Positions 31,596 through 41,380 are shown, counted from the first letter of the stretch. The stretch: DNA of 64,000 nt from Paracoccus litorisediminis (GCF_009711205.1 NZ_WMIG01000015.1:37687-101686), one strand, 5' to 3'. Numbers and translations are program-made. The notes: generated by a model from the letters alone, not told the origin.

Positions 31596-32660
31596 GTGAG
31601 CGAAACCGACCTGACGGCACAGGATCACGATACCCGCTGGCAAAGCCTGCTTGAGGCGCTGCGCAAGGTATCCACATCTGTGGCCGTGATCCTGACGACC
31701 TTATTCGGTCTCCTGGTTCTGACCTTCGTGATTGGCCGGATGGTTCCGGCCGATCCGGTGCTGGCGATCCTTGGCGATACCTTCGATCAGGCCGCCTATG
31801 ACCGCGTCTATCAGCAGCTGGGACTGGACCAGCCGCTATATGTCCAGTTCTTCCACTATGTGCAGAACATCCTGCATCTGGATTTCGGGCAGTCGAACGT
31901 CACCAAGAACCTTGTGGTCGACGATCTGGCCCGCGTGTTTCCGGCCACGCTGGAACTGGCCATCCTTGCCATCACCATCGGCACCCTGCTGGGCGTGCCG
32001 CTGGGCATCATCTCGGCGGTGCGGCGCGGCACATGGGTCGACCATCTGGCCCGCGTCGTCGGACTGCTGGGGCATTCCACGCCGATCTTCTGGTTGGGCA
32101 CCATGGTCATCCTGATCTTCTATGCGGGGCTGGGCTGGATTCCGGGCGGCGGCAGGATCGATCTTTACAATGACGGGCTGGTCGAAGGCCCGACCGGGAT
32201 GCTGATCCTTGACGCGGTGCTGGCCGGGGAATGGGAAGTGTTCTGGTCCGCCCTGCACCACATCCTCGCCCCCGCTTTGCTGCTGGGCTATGCCGCCATG
32301 GCCTATCTAAGCCGGATGAGCCGCAGCTTCATGCTGGAACAGCTAAATCAGGAATATATCCTGACCGCGCGGGCCAAGGGCCTTGCCCAGCCCGCAGTGG
32401 TCTGGAAGCATGCCTTCCGCAACATCCGGGTCCAGTTGCTGACCGTCGTGACGCTGGCCTTCTGCGGGCTGCTGGACGGGGCCGTCCTGATCGAGACCGT
32501 CTTTGGCTGGCCCGGCCTTGGCCAATACCTGACCGCCGCCCTGTTCTATGCCGACATGAACGCGGTTCTGGGCGCGGTGCTGCTGATCGGGCTGATCTCG
32601 ATCCTGATCAACCTGCTTTCAGATGTCGTCTACCGCTTCGTCGACCCAAGGACCCGCTGA
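31596..32660 (+). CDS. ABC transporter permease, DppB type
   Basis: 354 aa; about six spans after a longer cytoplasmic N-terminus. DppB features: VIGRMVPADPVLAILGD, ATLELAILAITIGTLLGVPLGI, and the EAA loop (YILTARAKGLAQPAVVWKHAFRN). GTG start at 31596, AGGAG 7 bases upstream. Partner of the following permease in one operon. Confidence 0.9.
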   Translation: MSETDLTAQDHDTRWQSLLEALRKVSTSVAVILTTLFGLLVLTFVIGRMVPADPVLAILGDTFDQAAYDRVYQQLGLDQPLYVQFFHYVQNILHLDFGQSNVTKNLVVDDLARVFPATLELAILAITIGTLLGVPLGIISAVRRGTWVDHLARVVGLLGHSTPIFWLGTMVILIFYAGLGWIPGGGRIDLYNDGLVEGPTGMLILDAVLAGEWEVFWSALHHILAPALLLGYAAMAYLSRMSRSFMLEQLNQEYILTARAKGLAQPAVVWKHAFRNIRVQLLTVVTLAFCGLLDGAVLIETVFGWPGLGQYLTAALFYADMNAVLGAVLLIGLISILINLLSDVVYRFVDPRTR

Positions 32661-32662
32661 CC

Positions 32663-33577
32663 ATGACCATGATCCACAAGAACGAGGGGCTGCGGGCGTG
32701 GCTGCTAAGCGACGACTTCACCTCGACGCGGCAGGCCCGCGCGCATAAGGCCTATGTCTCATGGCTGCGGTTCAGCACCAATCCTCTGGCCTTTGGCGGG
32801 CTGCTGGTGGTGCTGATCCTGATCCTGTTCGCGGCGCTGGCACCGATCATGGCGACGCATGACCCGCTGGCGCAGGATTTTTCGCAGGCGCTGCAAGCCC
32901 CCTCGTTCAGCCATTGGTTCGGAACGGACGAACTGGGCCGCGACGTCTATTCGCGGCTGGTTTACGGTGCGCGCACCACGCTTTACATCGCGATCCTTGT
33001 CACCGTGATCGTCGGCCCGATCGGTTTCGTCGTCGGCGCCGCCGCCGGCTATCTGGGCGGCTGGGTCGACATGATCCTGATGCGGGTCACCGACATCTTT
33101 CTGGCCTTTCCCAGTCTGGTTCTGGCGCTGGCCTTCTCGGCGGCGCTTGGCGCGGGCATCGAAAACGCGGTCATCGCCATCGCCCTGACCATCTGGCCGC
33201 CCGTCGCAAGGCTGGTCCGGGCCGAGACGCTGACCTTCCGCAAATCCGATTTCGTCGTCGCCGCCGAGCTTCAGGGCGCCAGCACCGCACGCATCCTGTT
33301 TCGCTACATCGTGCCGCTTTGCGCGCCCTCGGTCATCATCCGCCTGACGCTGAACATGGCCTCGATCATCCTGACGGCAGCGGGTCTGGGCTTTCTGGGC
33401 CTTGGCGCGCAACCGCCGCAGCCGGAATGGGGGGCGATGGCGGCGCAGGGTCGGCAATACCTGCTGGATGCATGGTGGCTGACCGCCGTGCCGGGTCTGG
33501 CGATCCTTGTGGTCAGCCTTGCCTTCAACCTGCTCGGCGACGGGCTGCGCGATATTCTGGATCCCAAACATGCGTGA
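32663..33577 (+). CDS. ABC transporter permease, DppC type
   Basis: 304 aa. HWFGTDELGRDVYSRLVYGAR is the DppC/OppC N-terminal signature; the EAA loop is VVAAELQGASTARILFRYI. The true start is ATG 32663, two bases after the dppB stop; the frame is open further upstream inside dppB but that part is not coding. Overlaps the next ATPase gene by 8 bases. Confidence 0.9.
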   Translation: MTMIHKNEGLRAWLLSDDFTSTRQARAHKAYVSWLRFSTNPLAFGGLLVVLILILFAALAPIMATHDPLAQDFSQALQAPSFSHWFGTDELGRDVYSRLVYGARTTLYIAILVTVIVGPIGFVVGAAAGYLGGWVDMILMRVTDIFLAFPSLVLALAFSAALGAGIENAVIAIALTIWPPVARLVRAETLTFRKSDFVVAAELQGASTARILFRYIVPLCAPSVIIRLTLNMASIILTAAGLGFLGLGAQPPQPEWGAMAAQGRQYLLDAWWLTAVPGLAILVVSLAFNLLGDGLRDILDPKHA

Positions 33578-34415
33578 CACCCAGCCTTTGCTTTCCGTGC
33601 GCAACCTGACGGTCGCCTTCCCCTCGCTCAAGGATCTGGTTCCTGCCGTCCGCAATGTCAGCTTCGATGTGGGGCGGGAAAAGGTCGGGATCATCGGCGA
33701 ATCCGGCTCGGGCAAAAGCACGACCGGGCGCGCCATCATGCGCCTGCATCCGGGCAAGACCCAGATCACCGCCGACCGGATGCAGTTTCAGGGCCTAGAC
33801 CTGCTGTCGCAATCCGAACGCCAGATGCGCGCCATCCGCGGCCATCGCATCGCCATGATCCTGCAGGACCCGAAATATTCGCTGAACCCGGTGATGACGG
33901 TGGGCGAGCAGATCGCCGAAACCGCCATCCTTCACGAAAACCTGTCCCGCCGCGAGGCCCGCCTGCGCACCATCGAGATGCTGGAAAAGGTCCATATCCG
34001 CGACCCCGAGCGCGTCATGGGTCTTTACCCGCATGAGGTCTCCGGGGGGATGGGGCAGCGGATCATGATCTCGATGATGCTGATCGCCAAGCCCGCGCTG
34101 ATCATCGCGGATGAGCCGACCTCGGCGCTGGATGTCTCAGTGCGCCAGCAGGTGCTGACCATTCTGGATGAGCTGGTGACCGGCAATGACATGGGGCTGC
34201 TGTTCATCTCGCATGACCTCAATCTGGTGCGCAGCTTCTGCGACCGGGTGCTGATCATGTATGCCGGGCGCGTCGTCGAAGAACTGCGCGCCAGCGAACT
34301 GGATCAGGCCCGCCACCCCTATACCCAAGGTCTGCTGGAAGCCCTGCCCAGCCTGACCGATCCCAAGGATCGTCTGGCCGTGCTGCGCCGCGATCCGGCC
34401 TGGGCAGAGGTCTGA
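33570..34415 (+). CDS. ABC transporter ATPase, DppD type
   Basis: 281 aa. Walker A GESGSGKST, signature VSGGMGQR and Walker B LIIADEPTSALD, with the switch His in ISHDLNLV. The start codon lies inside the end of dppC (translational coupling). Powers uptake with the DppF-type partner 3 bases downstream. A canonical LSGGQ is VSGGM here, a common variant in this branch. Confidence 0.9.
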   Translation: MRDTQPLLSVRNLTVAFPSLKDLVPAVRNVSFDVGREKVGIIGESGSGKSTTGRAIMRLHPGKTQITADRMQFQGLDLLSQSERQMRAIRGHRIAMILQDPKYSLNPVMTVGEQIAETAILHENLSRREARLRTIEMLEKVHIRDPERVMGLYPHEVSGGMGQRIMISMMLIAKPALIIADEPTSALDVSVRQQVLTILDELVTGNDMGLLFISHDLNLVRSFCDRVLIMYAGRVVEELRASELDQARHPYTQGLLEALPSLTDPKDRLAVLRRDPAWAEV

Positions 34416-34418
34416 GCC

Positions 34419-35204
34419 ATGCAAGACAGAAACATGATTGAAGTCGCCGGTCTGAACGTCAGCTTTGGCCGCAGGCCAAGGGTCAACCATGTGGTGCGCG
34501 GCGTCGATCTGGTCATCGCTCAGGGCGAATGCTTCGGTCTGGTGGGCGAATCCGGCTGCGGCAAGTCCACCATCCTTGGTGCCATTGCCGGACGGGTGAA
34601 GGACTGGCAGGGAACCATCAGCATCGCAGGCGTTCCGGTGCGCCCGGACCGCCGCGAGCTGGCGCAATTGCGCCAGCAGCAGATCGTGTTTCAGGACCCT
34701 TTCGGCTCGCTGCATCCGCGCCACACGATCGGTCGGATTCTGGCCGAGCCGCTGGAGATCCACGGCATGGATGATCGCGACGGCAGGATCGACCGCGCGC
34801 TGGATCAGGTCGGTCTGCCGCGTCGCTTCCGCTTTCGCTATCCGCATCAGCTGTCGGGCGGGCAGCGTCAGCGCGTCGCCATCGCACGCGCCCTGATCCT
34901 TGACCCGCAGATATTGCTGCTGGATGAGCCGACCTCGGCGCTGGATGTCTCGATTCAGGCGGAAATCCTGAACCTGCTCAAGGACCTGCGCGAAGAACGG
35001 CGACTGACCTATCTGCTGGTCAGCCATGACATGGCGGTGGTCACGCATCTTTGCGACCGCATCGCCGTCATGCAGAAAGGCCAGTTCGTCGAGGTCGCCA
35101 CCCGCGAGGCGATGGTCCGCGGCGATCTGACCCATCCCTATACCCGGCTGCTGCGCGAGGGCAGCCTTGGCTATCGTCCCGCCGCCAGCGTCGCCGCCGA
35201 GTGA
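34419..35204 (+). CDS. ABC transporter ATPase, DppF type
   Basis: 261 aa. Walker A GESGCGKST, signature LSGGQRQR, Walker B LLLDEPTSALD and H-loop VSHDMAVV. Second nucleotide-binding subunit of the importer at 29979-35204. Shorter at the C-terminus than many DppF proteins, which carry a longer peptide-transport extension. Confidence 0.9.
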   Translation: MQDRNMIEVAGLNVSFGRRPRVNHVVRGVDLVIAQGECFGLVGESGCGKSTILGAIAGRVKDWQGTISIAGVPVRPDRRELAQLRQQQIVFQDPFGSLHPRHTIGRILAEPLEIHGMDDRDGRIDRALDQVGLPRRFRFRYPHQLSGGQRQRVAIARALILDPQILLLDEPTSALDVSIQAEILNLLKDLREERRLTYLLVSHDMAVVTHLCDRIAVMQKGQFVEVATREAMVRGDLTHPYTRLLREGSLGYRPAASVAAE

Positions 35205-35238
35205 CCAGCCCGCCGGACCCATTTTCAGGAGGAGCATT

Positions 35239-36426
35239 ATGAAGATCGATCGCATGCGGGTGTTCATGACCCGCGACAAGGACCGCCCCCGCGTCATCGT
35301 GGCGCTGGACACCGATGACGGCCTGACCGGCTGGGGCGAATGCTACAACCACGGCCCCGACCTGGCCCTGCCGCCGCTGCTTGACTACCTCTACGGCTTC
35401 CTTGCCGGGCAGGACCCGACGCGGGTCGAATATCTGTACAACCTGATGATCCAGCAATGCCGCTTCCCGCCCGGCGCGCTGGGACTGGCGGCGATTTCCG
35501 GACTGGATCATTGCCTGTGGGATCTGGCGGCCAAGGCGGCGGGCGTGCCGGTCTATAAGCTGCTTGGCGGCGAGGTCCGCGACCGGGTCAAGGTCTATGC
35601 CGGGGTCTATACCGCGCCCGACGTGCCCGCCGCGCGCGACGAGTTGGATCGCCTGAATGAGCAATGGGGTTTCAAGGCCTTCAAGCTCAGCCCTTGGCGG
35701 CTTGAGCCGAACAGCCATCGCTGGGGCGAGGTCGTCCGCGCCTCGGCCGAATATTTCCGCGAATTGCGCGAGACGGTCGATAGCAGCTATGAAATCGCCT
35801 TCGACGCCCATGCCAAGATCTTTGAGCCCGCGATGGCCCGCCAGCTTGGCAATGCGCTGGCCCCCTATGATCCGCTGTTCTTCGAAGAACCCCTGCGCCC
35901 CGAGAATATCGAGATGTATGGCGACCTGAAGCAGGGCCTGAACTGCACCCTGGCCACCGGCGAGTCGCTTTATCACCGCAACGAATTCCTGCGACTGCTG
36001 CAGGTGCGGGGCGCCGACATCATCCAGCCCGACATCTGCGTCGTCGGCGGGATTTCGGAAATGCGCCGCATCGCCACCCTGGCCGAGGCGCATTTCGTCA
36101 GCGTCGCGCCCCATAACCCGATGGGTCCGCTGGCCACGGCGGTCAACGTCCATTTCTCGGCGGCACAGCAGAACTTCAAGATCCTCGAATACCGCCTGCC
36201 CGTCGGACAGGGCTACGTCTATGGCGGGACCGAGATCGACCAGCGCGAGATGGAAGCGCGCTATGTCGTCGACCCCTACCTGCCCAAGGACGGCTATCTG
36301 GAACTGCGCCCCGACCGTCCCGGCTGGGGGGTCGAGATGGACGAGAAAGCCATGCTTGAAGAAGGCTACATCCACTGGCAGCGCAAGGTCCCGAAACGCC
36401 CCGACGGCTCTTACGCCTTCGCCTGA
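35239..36426 (+). CDS. Mandelate racemase/muconate-lactonizing family sugar-acid dehydratase (galactonate dehydratase-like)
   Basis: 395 aa enolase-superfamily enzyme. D189-A-H191 (a D-x-H as in galactonate dehydratase), metal ligands E217 (FFEEPL) and E242 (TGESLY), and the base H292 (VAPHNPMGP). K146/K149 lie in the usual KxxK region. Likely dehydrates a sugar acid to a 2-keto-3-deoxy acid, which the DapA-like aldolase (28250) could split. ATG 35239 set by AGGAGG. Last gene of the transporter operon. Confidence 0.87.
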   Translation: MKIDRMRVFMTRDKDRPRVIVALDTDDGLTGWGECYNHGPDLALPPLLDYLYGFLAGQDPTRVEYLYNLMIQQCRFPPGALGLAAISGLDHCLWDLAAKAAGVPVYKLLGGEVRDRVKVYAGVYTAPDVPAARDELDRLNEQWGFKAFKLSPWRLEPNSHRWGEVVRASAEYFRELRETVDSSYEIAFDAHAKIFEPAMARQLGNALAPYDPLFFEEPLRPENIEMYGDLKQGLNCTLATGESLYHRNEFLRLLQVRGADIIQPDICVVGGISEMRRIATLAEAHFVSVAPHNPMGPLATAVNVHFSAAQQNFKILEYRLPVGQGYVYGGTEIDQREMEARYVVDPYLPKDGYLELRPDRPGWGVEMDEKAMLEEGYIHWQRKVPKRPDGSYAFA

Positions 36427-36440
36427 CGCAGACGAAACCG

Positions 36441-36464
36441 GACCGGGGCCATCGCGCCCCGGTC
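36441..36464. terminator. Bidirectional hairpin between convergent operons
   Basis: GACCGGGGC (36441-36449) and GCCCCGGTC (36456-36464), perfect 9-bp stem, loop CATCGC, in the 39-base gap between convergent stops at 36426 and 36466. No T run. Confidence 0.65.
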
Positions 36465-36465
36465 G

Positions 36466-37431
36466 CTATCCGCGCCGTTCCTGCAAAAGCGCGGCGATAT
36501 AGCCGTAGCAAAAGGCGAATGCCACGCCGCGCTCATTCTCTCCCGACAGGGTGGGGGCATGGTCGGGCATCACCATGTAGCGGTAACCGGTGTCGCGCAG
36601 CGCGTCGATCACGGCGGGCATGTCGATATCGCCCTCATCGGGCAGCGTCTCGCGGAAGGAGTAACGCCCACCCGCGATATTGCGGAAATGGATGTTCATG
36701 ATCTTGCCGCGTTCGCCGAACCAGCGGGTGATCTCCGGAACCTCGGAAACATCATCCAGCATCTCGCCCAGCGTGCCGATGCAGAAATTCAGGCCATGAA
36801 CCGGGCTTTCATGCATCGAGACAAAGCGCTTCATCCCCTCGACCGTGCCCAGAACCCGCGTCACGCCCTTGTAGCCGGGGGGCGTCGCCGGATCATGCGG
36901 ATGGCAGGCCAGCCGGATATTCGCCGCCTCGGCCACCGGAACAATCCGGGCAAGGAAATAGTCGATCCGGCTCCAGATCTCCTGCTCGGCGATCTCGCCT
37001 GCGGGGCCGGGTTCCTGCTGGTCCATCAAGTCCCAGCGAAAGGCCTCGGCGCGCGCGCCTCCTCGTCCGGCCTCAAGCGGGCTGCGGGGAATGCCGATAT
37101 AGTTGAAATTGTATTTGACCGAAGGGATCCCAGCGGCGGCGCAATTCTCGATCAACTGGCAGATGCCGTCGATCTGGCCATCACGATCCGGCCCGGCCAG
37201 CATGATGTCGGGACATTTCGCGCGATCCACCGGGACCGAGGCCAAGGGCAGTTGCAGCATATCTAGGGTCAGGCCGAACCCCTCGATCCGTTCGCGAAAA
37301 CGCGACAGATGCGCCACGTCCCAATCGCGCCAGTCGCCTTCGGGGTCGGCGCAGATATGGTCGACGCCCAATTGCTTCATCACCCGATAGTCGTCGTCAT
37401 TGCGCGCCGGAAGTTGGGTGCCAAGATACAT
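36466..37431 (-). CDS. Mannonate dehydratase-like enzyme (UxuA family)
   Basis: 321 aa TIM-barrel protein. GIPSVKYNFNYIGIPRSP, IRLACHPHDPATPPGYKGV, LNFCIGTLGEM and IMNIHFRNIAGG fit UxuA, which dehydrates D-mannonate to 2-keto-3-deoxygluconate. The His and Cys residues in these strands bind the metal in the family. Somewhat shorter than E. coli UxuA (about 394 aa) but like shorter alphaproteobacterial members. Last gene of the second dpp-type operon, 59 bases after the fused ATPase. Confidence 0.85.
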   Translation of the reverse strand: MYLGTQLPARNDDDYRVMKQLGVDHICADPEGDWRDWDVAHLSRFRERIEGFGLTLDMLQLPLASVPVDRAKCPDIMLAGPDRDGQIDGICQLIENCAAAGIPSVKYNFNYIGIPRSPLEAGRGGARAEAFRWDLMDQQEPGPAGEIAEQEIWSRIDYFLARIVPVAEAANIRLACHPHDPATPPGYKGVTRVLGTVEGMKRFVSMHESPVHGLNFCIGTLGEMLDDVSEVPEITRWFGERGKIMNIHFRNIAGGRYSFRETLPDEGDIDMPAVIDALRDTGYRYMVMPDHAPTLSGENERGVAFAFCYGYIAALLQERRG

Positions 37432-37490
37432 CGCGGTCCTCGTCAGGTTGCTATTTGCGGCCGAAGGCCGGCGATATCATGCGGCGCCCC

Positions 37491-39218
37491 TTAGCCGACG
37501 GCCCGTGCGGGTTCGGGCTGATCCTCGGCCCGGTAGCGGAAGCGGCGCGAGCGGTCGCGGTCGCGCGGATCGGGTCGCGGGATCGCCGAAAGCAGCGCTT
37601 GCGTATAGGGATGATCGGGGTTGTTGCAGACCTTGTCCGCCGCGCCCACCTCGACCAGCTGGCCGCGATACATGACGCCCACGCGGTCGCACATGTAGCG
37701 GATCACGCCGATATCATGGCTAATAAAGATATAGGCCAGCCCCAGTTCGTCCTGCAGCCGCATCAGCAGGTCCAGCACCTGACTGCGGACCGAGACATCC
37801 AGCGCCGAGGTCGCCTCATCCGCGACGATCACACGCGGGTTCAGGGTGATCGCCCGCGCAATGCCGATCCGCTGGCGCTGCCCGCCGGAAAAGGCATGAG
37901 GGTAGCGTTCGCGCGTCGCCGGGTTCAGCCCGACCTGCTCCATCAGATGGCAGACACGCTCATCCAACTGGCGGCCACGGGCGATGCCGTTCACAAGCAG
38001 CGGCTCTGCGATGATCTGCGCCACCGTCATGCGCGGGTTCAGCGAACCGAACGGGTCCTGAAAGACCATGCGCAATTCCCGGCGCACGGCCTTGAGGTCA
38101 GAGCCGTGCAGTTCGGCAAGATCGACCTGTGCGCCATCGGCGCGCCGGTAAAGGATGCGCCCGCCGCTTGGATCGTAAAGCCGCATCACGGCGCGGCCCA
38201 TCGTCGTCTTGCCCGAACCGCTTTCCCCCACGATCCCCAGCGTTTCGCCGGGTTGCAACGTGATCGAGACCTTGTCCAGCGCGGTGAATTCACCGAACTT
38301 CATGGTCAGCCCCTGAATGTCCAGGATCGGGGTCGCCGTCATGTCGATCGGCGGGCGGCTGGCGCGGGCCTCGGCCTTGTGCTCAAGCTTCAGGACCGAG
38401 CCGATCAGCATCTTGGTGTAATCGTCCTTGGGCGCGTGAAAAATCTGCTCGACCGGGCCATATTCCTTGACGACGCCCTGATTCATGACCAGCACGTCAT
38501 CGGCGATCTGGGCGACGACGCCCATGTCATGGGTGATGAACAGCACCGCCATGCCATGCGCCTTTTGCAGCCGCGCGATCAGGTCGAGGATCTCGGCCTG
38601 CGTGGTCACGTCCAAGGCTGTCGTCGGCTCATCCGCGATCAGCAATTGCGGCTTGCAGGCCAAGGCCATGGCAATCATCGCACGCTGCCGCATCCCGCCG
38701 GAATATTCAAAGGCATAGCGGTCCACCGCTTTTTGAGGGTCGGGAATTTCGACCTGACCAAGCAGAGAGATGGCCTCTGCCCGCGCCTCGGTCTTGTTCA
38801 TCCGCAGATGCAGACGCAGCGCCTCGATGATCTGGTCGCCGACGGTATGGACGGGCGACAGCGATGACATCGGCTCCTGAAAGATCATCGCGATCCGCGC
38901 GCCACGAACGGCACGGATCGCACGACCGCGCGGGTCAAGCATGGCAAGGTCCAGCATGTTGCCGTCGGGACCGCGCAGCAGGATCTGTCCCCGCGCGATC
39001 CGACCCGGCTGATCGACGATCTGCAGGATCGAGCGCGCAGTGACGGATTTCCCCGAGCCGCTTTCGCCGACAACGCAAAGCGTCTTGCCCGGCGCGATGG
39101 AAAAGGACACGCCGTTCACTGCGGTGAACACGCCGGTGCGGGTCGGGAACTCGGTGACCAGATCGCGGACATCCAGCAGCGGTGGGGTCGGCTCGACTTG
39201 CGGCATGGGTGCCCTCAT
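37491..39218 (-). CDS. ABC transporter ATPase with two fused nucleotide-binding domains (DppD-DppF)
   Basis: 575 aa, twice the usual length. Domain 1: Walker A GESGSGKSV, signature YSGGMRQR, Walker B LLIADEPTTALD. Domain 2: GESGSGKTT, FSGGQRQR, VIVADEATSALD. In the neighbouring importer (33570-35204) the two ATPases are separate genes. Start codon overlaps the permease stop (ATGA). Likely imports the substrate of the UxuA-like enzyme that follows. The C-terminal tail is Arg-rich. Confidence 0.9.
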   Translation of the reverse strand: MRAPMPQVEPTPPLLDVRDLVTEFPTRTGVFTAVNGVSFSIAPGKTLCVVGESGSGKSVTARSILQIVDQPGRIARGQILLRGPDGNMLDLAMLDPRGRAIRAVRGARIAMIFQEPMSSLSPVHTVGDQIIEALRLHLRMNKTEARAEAISLLGQVEIPDPQKAVDRYAFEYSGGMRQRAMIAMALACKPQLLIADEPTTALDVTTQAEILDLIARLQKAHGMAVLFITHDMGVVAQIADDVLVMNQGVVKEYGPVEQIFHAPKDDYTKMLIGSVLKLEHKAEARASRPPIDMTATPILDIQGLTMKFGEFTALDKVSITLQPGETLGIVGESGSGKTTMGRAVMRLYDPSGGRILYRRADGAQVDLAELHGSDLKAVRRELRMVFQDPFGSLNPRMTVAQIIAEPLLVNGIARGRQLDERVCHLMEQVGLNPATRERYPHAFSGGQRQRIGIARAITLNPRVIVADEATSALDVSVRSQVLDLLMRLQDELGLAYIFISHDIGVIRYMCDRVGVMYRGQLVEVGAADKVCNNPDHPYTQALLSAIPRPDPRDRDRSRRFRYRAEDQPEPARAVG

Positions 39219-40339
39219 TTGTTATAGGGATCGGCCGCGTCGCGCAGCCCGTCACCCAGCAGGTTCAGCGCCATCACCGCCAGCACCACCGCCGCGCCGG
39301 GCAGGAACAACCAAGGCGCCGTGGCGATCGAGCGGATGTTCTGCGCTTCACGCAACAGCACCCCCCAGGATATCGTCGGCGGCTGCAGCCCCAGCCCCAG
39401 AAAAGACAGCGAGGTCTCCGCCAGGATCATCGCGGGCACCGCCAGCGTCACCGAGGCGATGATGTGGCTGGCAAAACTGGGCAGCATGTGCCGAAAGATG
39501 ATCCGCCGCTCCGGTACGCCGTCCAGCCGCGCGGCGGCGACGAATTCCTCGGATCGCAGCGACAGGAAGCGCCCACGCACCACGCGGGCAAGCTGCGCCC
39601 AACCGGTCAGCGACAGGATGATGGTGATCATCATGTATTGCAGCGTCGCAGGCCAGTTCTGCGGCAGTGCCGCCGCCAGCGCCAGCCAGATCGGAATGGT
39701 GGGCAAGGCCAGCACGAATTCGATCACCCGCTGGATGACGAAATCGATCTTTCCTCCGTAATAGCCCGATATCCCGCCCAAGATCACGCCCAAGGCCAGT
39801 GACAGCGCCACACCGACCAACCCGATCGACAGCGAGATCTGCGCCCCCTGCACCACGCGGGAATAGACATCCCGCCCCAGCCGGTCCGCCCCGAACAGGT
39901 ATAGCGGCTGTTTCGGATCGCTCGACGCCAGAAGGTGGATATTGCTGCGAAACAGGCCCAGCACCGAATATTCATAGCCCCGCCCGAACAGGCGGATGCC
40001 GACCTTTTTCGTGGGGTCTTCCTTGAAGATGGCGGCCAGTGTCTCGGGGTCGCGGGTCATCTTGAGGGGGCGGAAATACAGGCCGATCTGAAGCCCGTCG
40101 CTGCGGTCGATGACATGCACCCGCTGCGGCGGATGAAAGGTCGAGCGCGCGTTCTGCTTGACCGGGTCGTTGATTGCGAAGAACCCAGGCACCAGCGCGA
40201 CGGTGTACAGCGCGATGGTGACGACCAGCGCGATCATCGCCAGTTTGTGGCGGCGGAAGGCCCACCAGATCAGCTGCCATTGCGAGGCGACGGCGACGCG
40301 CTCGGCCGGGACTTCGGCTTGCAGGCTGGCATCGGTCAT
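39215..40339 (-). CDS. ABC transporter permease, DppC type
   Basis: 374 aa, longer than usual (about 300) because of a roughly 90-residue periplasmic insertion between the first span and the DRLGRDVYSRVVQGA signature. EAA loop EEFVAAARLDGVPERRIIF. ATG 40339 (GAGGGA upstream) preferred over an upstream TTG. An insertion of this kind also occurs in YejE-like permeases of microcin C/oligopeptide uptake systems. Confidence 0.88.
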   Translation of the reverse strand: MTDASLQAEVPAERVAVASQWQLIWWAFRRHKLAMIALVVTIALYTVALVPGFFAINDPVKQNARSTFHPPQRVHVIDRSDGLQIGLYFRPLKMTRDPETLAAIFKEDPTKKVGIRLFGRGYEYSVLGLFRSNIHLLASSDPKQPLYLFGADRLGRDVYSRVVQGAQISLSIGLVGVALSLALGVILGGISGYYGGKIDFVIQRVIEFVLALPTIPIWLALAAALPQNWPATLQYMMITIILSLTGWAQLARVVRGRFLSLRSEEFVAAARLDGVPERRIIFRHMLPSFASHIIASVTLAVPAMILAETSLSFLGLGLQPPTISWGVLLREAQNIRSIATAPWLFLPGAAVVLAVMALNLLGDGLRDAADPYNK

Positions 40340-40346
40340 TGGTCCC

Positions 40347-41333
40347 TCACTCAAGCCGGATGCGCGGATCGACCAGCGCCAGAAGAATGTCGCTGATCAG
40401 CGAACCGATCAGCGTCAGCGCGCAGATCAGCAAGACGAAGGCCCCCGCCAGATACATGTCCTGCGCCATCAGCGATTGCAGCAGCATCGGCGCGGCGGTG
40501 GGCAGGTTCAGCACGATGGCCACCACGACCGAGCCCGAAATCAGGTTCGGCAGCAGCCATGCGATGGTCGAGATGAACGGGTTCAGCGCGATCCGCATCG
40601 GGTATTTCAGCAGCAGGCGCAGCTCTGACAGGCCCTTGGCGCGGGCGGTGGTGACATAGGGCTTGGGCAATTCGTCCAGCATATTGGCGCGCATCACCCG
40701 GATCAGGCTGGCGGTCGAGGACACGGCCAGAATGATCACCGGCAGCCACAGGTGATGCAGCAGGTCCAGAAGCTTGCCGAAGCTCCACGGTGCGTTTTCA
40801 TATTCTGGGGAAAACAGCCCGCCGACGGATTGGCCGAAATGGACGGCGGCGACATACATCAGCACCAAGGCCAGCAGGAAGGACGGGATCGACAGACCCA
40901 GAAAGCTGAAGATGGTAAAGCCATAGTCGCCGATCGAATATTTTCTGACCGCCGAATAGACCCCGATCGGCAGCGCGATGGCCCAGGTGACCAGCAGGCT
41001 GACCACCGCCAGCACCAGCGTCAGCGCCATGCGTTCCCAGATCAGCCCGGAAACCGGCTGCTGCCATTCGAAGGACAGGCCGAAATCGCCCCGCGTGACA
41101 ATGCCCCAGATCCATTTCGAATATTGCACGATCATTGGCTGATCGAGGCCGAAGCGCTCGCGCAATTGCGCGGCGGCGTTCTGGTCGACGATCTCGTTCG
41201 AGGAAGCCAGCGTCGCCACATAGGTCGTCACGTAATCGCCCGGCGGCAACTGGATCAGCACGAAAGCCAGAAAACTGACCGCAAAAAGCGAGGGGATCAT
41301 CCACAGAAATCGCTTGGCGATGAAACGCAGCAT
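40347..41333 (-). CDS. ABC transporter permease, DppB type
   Basis: 328 aa with six spans. FVLIQLPPGDYVTTYVATL at the N-terminus and the EAA loop YVTTARAKGLSELRLLLKYPMR. DppB/YejB family. Second gene of the operon, after the binding-protein gene and a hairpin. Confidence 0.9.
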   Translation of the reverse strand: MLRFIAKRFLWMIPSLFAVSFLAFVLIQLPPGDYVTTYVATLASSNEIVDQNAAAQLRERFGLDQPMIVQYSKWIWGIVTRGDFGLSFEWQQPVSGLIWERMALTLVLAVVSLLVTWAIALPIGVYSAVRKYSIGDYGFTIFSFLGLSIPSFLLALVLMYVAAVHFGQSVGGLFSPEYENAPWSFGKLLDLLHHLWLPVIILAVSSTASLIRVMRANMLDELPKPYVTTARAKGLSELRLLLKYPMRIALNPFISTIAWLLPNLISGSVVVAIVLNLPTAAPMLLQSLMAQDMYLAGAFVLLICALTLIGSLISDILLALVDPRIRLE

Positions 41334-41361
41334 CCAATGGCTCCGGTCGGGCGGGGAAGGA

Positions 41362-41380
41362 CCGGCCCGTCGCGGGCCGG
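41362..41380 (-). other. Hairpin between binding-protein and permease genes
   Basis: CCGGCCCG-TCG-CGGGCCGG, perfect 8-bp stem with a 3-base loop, in the 57-base gap between the SBP stop (41391) and the permease start (41333). Probably stabilises SBP mRNA or attenuates downstream transcription. Confidence 0.55.
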
